Shown one piece after another: positions 61,278 to 64,000 of a stretch of DNA of 64,000 bases (positions within the stretch are counted from its first letter, which is position 1; each line of letters begins with the position of its first letter). A program made the translations under genes and the position numbers. Origin of the DNA: Pyxidicoccus parkwaysis (lineage in GTDB: Bacteria; Myxococcota; Myxococcia; Myxococcales; Myxococcaceae); NCBI RefSeq assembly GCF_017301735.1, contig NZ_CP071090.1, positions 4,082,001 to 4,146,000 on the forward strand, in the 5' to 3' direction. The notes under the pieces are model-generated. The model searched no databases, was not told where the DNA came from, and saw only the letters and a program-made list of their open reading frames with translations.

Positions 61278-62468
61278 TCAGTCCTCCTTGAGGACCAGCA
61301 GCAGCGACGCGTTGGTGGCGAGGATGCGGTCGTTGCCAATCATCAGCGCCGCGGAGTGCGCGTCGCGCAGGTAGCGGCCGAGCGAGAACGGCGAGTCGTT
61401 CTTGTAGCCCTGGATGCCGCAGATGAGCAGCGCGCGGTGGACGATGTCCGCGACGAGCGTGGAGGCGGACACCTTCAGGTTGTTCATCTTCAGCGAGAAG
61501 CTGATGGAGGACAGCGCCTCCGGGTCGCTCGCGGCCATGCGGCGGCCGGCCTCGGCGGACACCTCGTGCACGCTGGCGCGCATCGTCTGGAGCAGGTTGT
61601 GCACCTCCGCGAGGCGCGACGCGGTGGGCGGCACGGTGCCCGGCTTCGCACGGGCCTGCTGGCGCACGAAGGCACGAGCCCGGGCCACGGCGCCGGCGGC
61701 GATGCCCAACCACACACTGCCCCAGAGGACGTGCGACACCGGCACCATCGTCTGGCTGGCGATGTCCGCGAAGGCCACGGGGAGCACGTGCTCGGAAGGG
61801 CCGGTGGAGCGGACCTTGAAGCCCGGGCTGCACGTGCCGCGCATGCCCATCGTGTCCCAGTTGCTCGTGCGCTCCAGGGTGAAGCTCCCCTTGCGCAGCA
61901 GCACCAGCGACTGGTCATTGCGAGGCGCGTCCGGCGCGCGGCGCGCAGTGGCCAGCAGGTCATCCGCGTGCTCGCCGTAGGAGATGGTGGTCGCGTCCTT
62001 GTCCAACGAGAAGCGCCCGTCGCGCTGCTCCACGGCGGTGACGCTGGCGCGCATCTCGCCGCCCACGCCCACCTCGGAGGTGACGGAGGCGATGAGGAGC
62101 TGCTTCTCGTTCAGCTCCGTGAGGTAGGCGCGCAGCATGGGAGACGCCATGCCATGCCGCGCCAGGCACGCCACTTGGATGTGGTGCATGGCGAAGACCA
62201 TGGCGGTGGACGCGCAGTGGTGGGCCAGCGCCTCGCACATGGAGGCCACCTGGTCCAACGGGACTTCCGGCCCCCCAAGCGAGGCGGGGACGAGCAGACC
62301 GAGCATCCGCGCGCGCTTCAGCGCTTCCATCGCTTCCACGGGGAAGCGGCCCTCGCGGTCCACGGAGTCCGCATGGACGCGGGCCACCTCCGAGGCAATG
62401 CGTGTGACGGTCTCCAGCGGGCTGGCGGCCGGGGTGGAGACATCGCCCTGAGGCGCGGCGGTGGTCAT
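61278..62468 (-). CDS. acyl-CoA dehydrogenase-like flavoprotein
   Basis: A 396-residue flavoprotein of the acyl-CoA dehydrogenase fold. Signs include VPASLGGPEVPLDQVASMCE near residue 60, the flavin-binding SVTSEVGVGG, WDTMGMRGTCSPGF and GRYLRDAHSA near the end. Where the usual catalytic Glu sits (YEGT-type), this protein reads MIGNDRI, so the standard base is missing. It may act on the aminoacyl thioester of the neighbouring carrier protein rather than on acyl-CoA. It lies four bases after the carrier gene and 81 bases before the ligase gene. Confidence 0.9.
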   Translation of the reverse strand: MTTAAPQGDVSTPAASPLETVTRIASEVARVHADSVDREGRFPVEAMEALKRARMLGLLVPASLGGPEVPLDQVASMCEALAHHCASTAMVFAMHHIQVACLARHGMASPMLRAYLTELNEKQLLIASVTSEVGVGGEMRASVTAVEQRDGRFSLDKDATTISYGEHADDLLATARRAPDAPRNDQSLVLLRKGSFTLERTSNWDTMGMRGTCSPGFKVRSTGPSEHVLPVAFADIASQTMVPVSHVLWGSVWLGIAAGAVARARAFVRQQARAKPGTVPPTASRLAEVHNLLQTMRASVHEVSAEAGRRMAASDPEALSSISFSLKMNNLKVSASTLVADIVHRALLICGIQGYKNDSPFSLGRYLRDAHSAALMIGNDRILATNASLLLVLKED

Positions 62469-62472
62469 GGCT

Positions 62473-62715
62473 TCACTTCCCCGCCGTGAGCTCTTCCACC
62501 GCCTCGCGGATGGACGAGACGCTCTGGAAGACGGTGCGCTTCAGCATGCGGTCGGGGAACTCCACGTCGAAGCTCGCCTCCAGCGCGAGCATGACATTCA
62601 CGCTCGCGTGGGACGTCATGCCAGCCTGATAGAGGTCCGCCGTGTCCGACAGGGTGGTGATGTCCGTGGACAGACGCGCGTGCTCTTTGAGGATGTTGCG
62701 GATGGATTCAATCAT
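62473..62715 (-). CDS. stand-alone carrier protein of the aminoacyl-CP type
   Basis: An 80-residue acyl-carrier-protein homologue. The phosphopantetheine site is Ser35 in LYQAGMTSHAS rather than the usual DSL of fatty-acid ACPs. Helices VNVMLALEASFDVEFPD and VSSIREAVEEL follow, as in the carrier proteins paired with SerRS-like ligases. Its ATG overlaps the AcpS stop codon by four bases. It is expected to hold the activated amino acid as a thioester. ATG 62715 is the natural start; the longer frame upstream is not homologous. Confidence 0.92.
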   Translation of the reverse strand: MIESIRNILKEHARLSTDITTLSDTADLYQAGMTSHASVNVMLALEASFDVEFPDRMLKRTVFQSVSSIREAVEELTAGK

Positions 62716-63119
62716 GGGCGTACGTGGGGTTGAGTCTGTTGGGCGATAACGACCGCGGAGGCGTACTCCGCCTCGTGGGTCAAACTGACGGAGAAACCAA
62801 AGAGGCCCCGAGCGTCGGCGACGCTCCGGGCCTCGGCGTGAAGGGCCAGCTCGCAGAAGCCCTCCGGCGAGCGCACCACCTCGATGGAGCGCCACGGCAC
62901 GGGGACCTCGTGGACGCGCAGCACCTTGATGGTGGCTTCCTTCGCCGCGAAGCGCGCCGCGAGCCGCTCCGGTGCGGCATGCGCGTCCTTCAGGCAGTAG
63001 GCCAGCTCACCGGGGGTGAACAGCCGCTCCAGATAACGCTGGCCGAAGCGCTGGACGGAAGCCGCCACCGCGGAGACCTGAACCAGGTCCGTCCCGACCA
63101 CGATTGAGCTTGCTGCCAT
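62712..63119 (-). CDS. acpS: holo-[acyl-carrier-protein] synthase (AcpS-type)
   Basis: A 135-residue 4'-phosphopantetheinyl transferase that adds the prosthetic arm from CoA to a carrier Ser. The motifs GTDLVQVSAV, FAAKEATIKVL and SVSLTHEAEYASA are all present. It is the first gene of the operon and overlaps the carrier gene (ATGA), so it is likely dedicated to this carrier, although the cell may also use it for others. No clear ribosome-binding site precedes ATG 63119; a hairpin lies in the leader. Confidence 0.93.
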   Translation of the reverse strand: MAASSIVVGTDLVQVSAVAASVQRFGQRYLERLFTPGELAYCLKDAHAAPERLAARFAAKEATIKVLRVHEVPVPWRSIEVVRSPEGFCELALHAEARSVADARGLFGFSVSLTHEAEYASAVVIAQQTQPHVRP

Positions 63120-63132
63120 GCCGCGACGACCC

Positions 63133-63152
63133 CCGCCGTCGCTGAACGGCGG
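63133..63152. promoter_or_regulatory. hairpin in the leader of the carrier-protein operon
   Basis: A 7-base perfect stem (CCGCCGT / ACGGCGG) with a 6-base loop lies 14 bases upstream of the acpS start. It could form in the mRNA and affect initiation, as no Shine-Dalgarno sequence is visible. It may also be chance in GC-rich DNA. Confidence 0.35.
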
Positions 63153-63318
63153 CGACGCAGTATTCCCATAGGACCGTGAAGACTTCCAGTGACGGTCGAG
63201 GAAATGACAGTTGCAACCCGAAGACGCAGTCGAGTTCGCGAACTCTAGCTGTTGAGAGAAATTGGGGTAACCACGGACCCGGAGGTCGCTGGTGGTGCGG
63301 GCGTGCAGGCGCCGCGCC

Positions 63319-63918
63319 CTACTCTCCGGGTGCCAGCTCCCGCAGCAGGTCGCCCAGCTTCTCCAGCGCCAGCCGCGCCCGCGTCTTCACGGTGCCGAGC
63401 GGGTCGCCCGTGCGCTCCGCGATTTCGCGCTGCGAGAGCCCCTCGAAGTAGGCCAACTCCACCACCTCGCGCTGCTCGCGTGGCAACTGCTTCAGCGCGG
63501 CCAGCACCCGCTGGCGGTTCTGCCCCTGCGCGCTGGCCTCGTCCGGTGCGGGCGGCTCGGCGCTCACCGGAGGCGGCTCGTGGGTGGCGCCCTCCACCAC
63601 GCGCGCCGCGGTGCCCATGCTGCGCAGCCGGTCGATGGCGCGCGTGCGGGCGATGGTGGCCACCCACGTCTCCAGCCCGCCGCGCGCCGGGTCGAACTCG
63701 CGCGCGCGGCGCCACACGTCGAGGAAGGTCTCCTGCAGCACCTCCTCCGCGTCGGCGCGGGACGGCAAGAGCCGCAGCGTGACGGCGAAGGCCTTCGAGC
63801 CACAGCGCGCGTACACCTCGCGCATCGCCGCGGCGCTGCCGAGAGCCACCTGCTGGAGGAGGGCTCTGTCAGCCGCCGGGTCGCTCGCTCGGGGGACGGA
63901 GGGTGGAGGAGGCGCCAT
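63319..63918 (-). CDS. ECF-type RNA polymerase sigma factor
   Basis: A 199-residue ECF sigma factor. Region 2 is SRADAEEVLQETFLDVWRRA and region 4 is LPREQREVVELAYFEGLSQRE with GTVKTRARLALEKL. ATG 63918 is used; a TTG at 63963 would add 15 residues, and neither has a good ribosome-binding site. No anti-sigma gene follows; the 199 bases to the carrier operon hold none. It may transcribe the downstream operon in the same direction, which is untested. Confidence 0.9.
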   Translation of the reverse strand: MAPPPPSVPRASDPAADRALLQQVALGSAAAMREVYARCGSKAFAVTLRLLPSRADAEEVLQETFLDVWRRAREFDPARGGLETWVATIARTRAIDRLRSMGTAARVVEGATHEPPPVSAEPPAPDEASAQGQNRQRVLAALKQLPREQREVVELAYFEGLSQREIAERTGDPLGTVKTRARLALEKLGDLLRELAPGE

Positions 63919-64000
63919 GCAAGTCCCGGATACCGCAACCGACGGGGCAGATCCCAGCTTCAAGTAACACGGTAGGCGGCTCGCAATCCCGTTCCTAACG

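Overview
The window is very GC-rich, densely coded DNA of the kind found in myxobacteria (Myxococcus, Corallococcus or Pyxidicoccus type). Lineage markers include two eukaryote-like Ser/Thr kinases, an FHA-domain sigma-54 activator, a MYXO-CTERM sorting tail, many lipoproteins, and Asp-Ala-Gly-rich linkers. I place 52 protein-coding genes, one of them cut by the left edge, plus one group II intron. I saw no tRNA, rRNA, CRISPR array or prophage.

Layout. 1-3776: end of a cut gene, an HSL-type esterase, a secreted GDPD phosphodiesterase and a tandem pair of Uma2 nucleases. 3795-7507: a minus-strand redox/detoxification operon (alcohol dehydrogenase, cupin, CMD protein, cyclophilin-like protein) divergent from a LysR regulator. 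7520-13157: a minus-strand run (methyltransferase, DmpA-type peptidase, class IV aminotransferase, GST) with a group II intron inserted a few bases before the GST start codon. 13390-21851: a CBM56/di-haem oxidoreductase, an FtsB-like protein coupled to a DmxA-type diguanylate cyclase, a PvdQ-like acylase lipoprotein, and a Fur/TlpA pair. 22245-28674: small and hypothetical genes, an FmdB protein, a PHP phosphoesterase and a GH13 amylase lipoprotein. 28769-35250: two paralogous Ser/Thr kinases divergent from an FHA/sigma-54 activator. 35484-48552: lipoproteins, a GT-C-like membrane protein, a patatin/metallophosphoesterase operon and a MYXO-CTERM protein with X25 and Ig domains. 48588-54852: a two-component system with a HEAT-like partner, a Tat-exported intradiol dioxygenase and a small hydrolase.

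The most interesting segment is 54856-63119, a compact seven-gene minus-strand operon. In transcription order it encodes AcpS, a stand-alone carrier protein, an acyl-CoA-dehydrogenase-like flavoprotein, a seryl-tRNA-synthetase-like amino acid:[carrier protein] ligase, a DUF1839 protein, a GH2 beta-mannosidase-like enzyme and a double alpha/beta-hydrolase. The first three activities would prime a carrier and load an amino acid onto it; the flavoprotein could then oxidise it. The product, and the roles of DUF1839, GH2 and the hydrolase, are unknown. An ECF sigma factor lies just upstream.

Starts were moved from the longest open frame wherever a ribosome-binding site, signal peptide or family N-terminus favoured an internal codon. 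All family calls come from motifs read by eye, without database searches.
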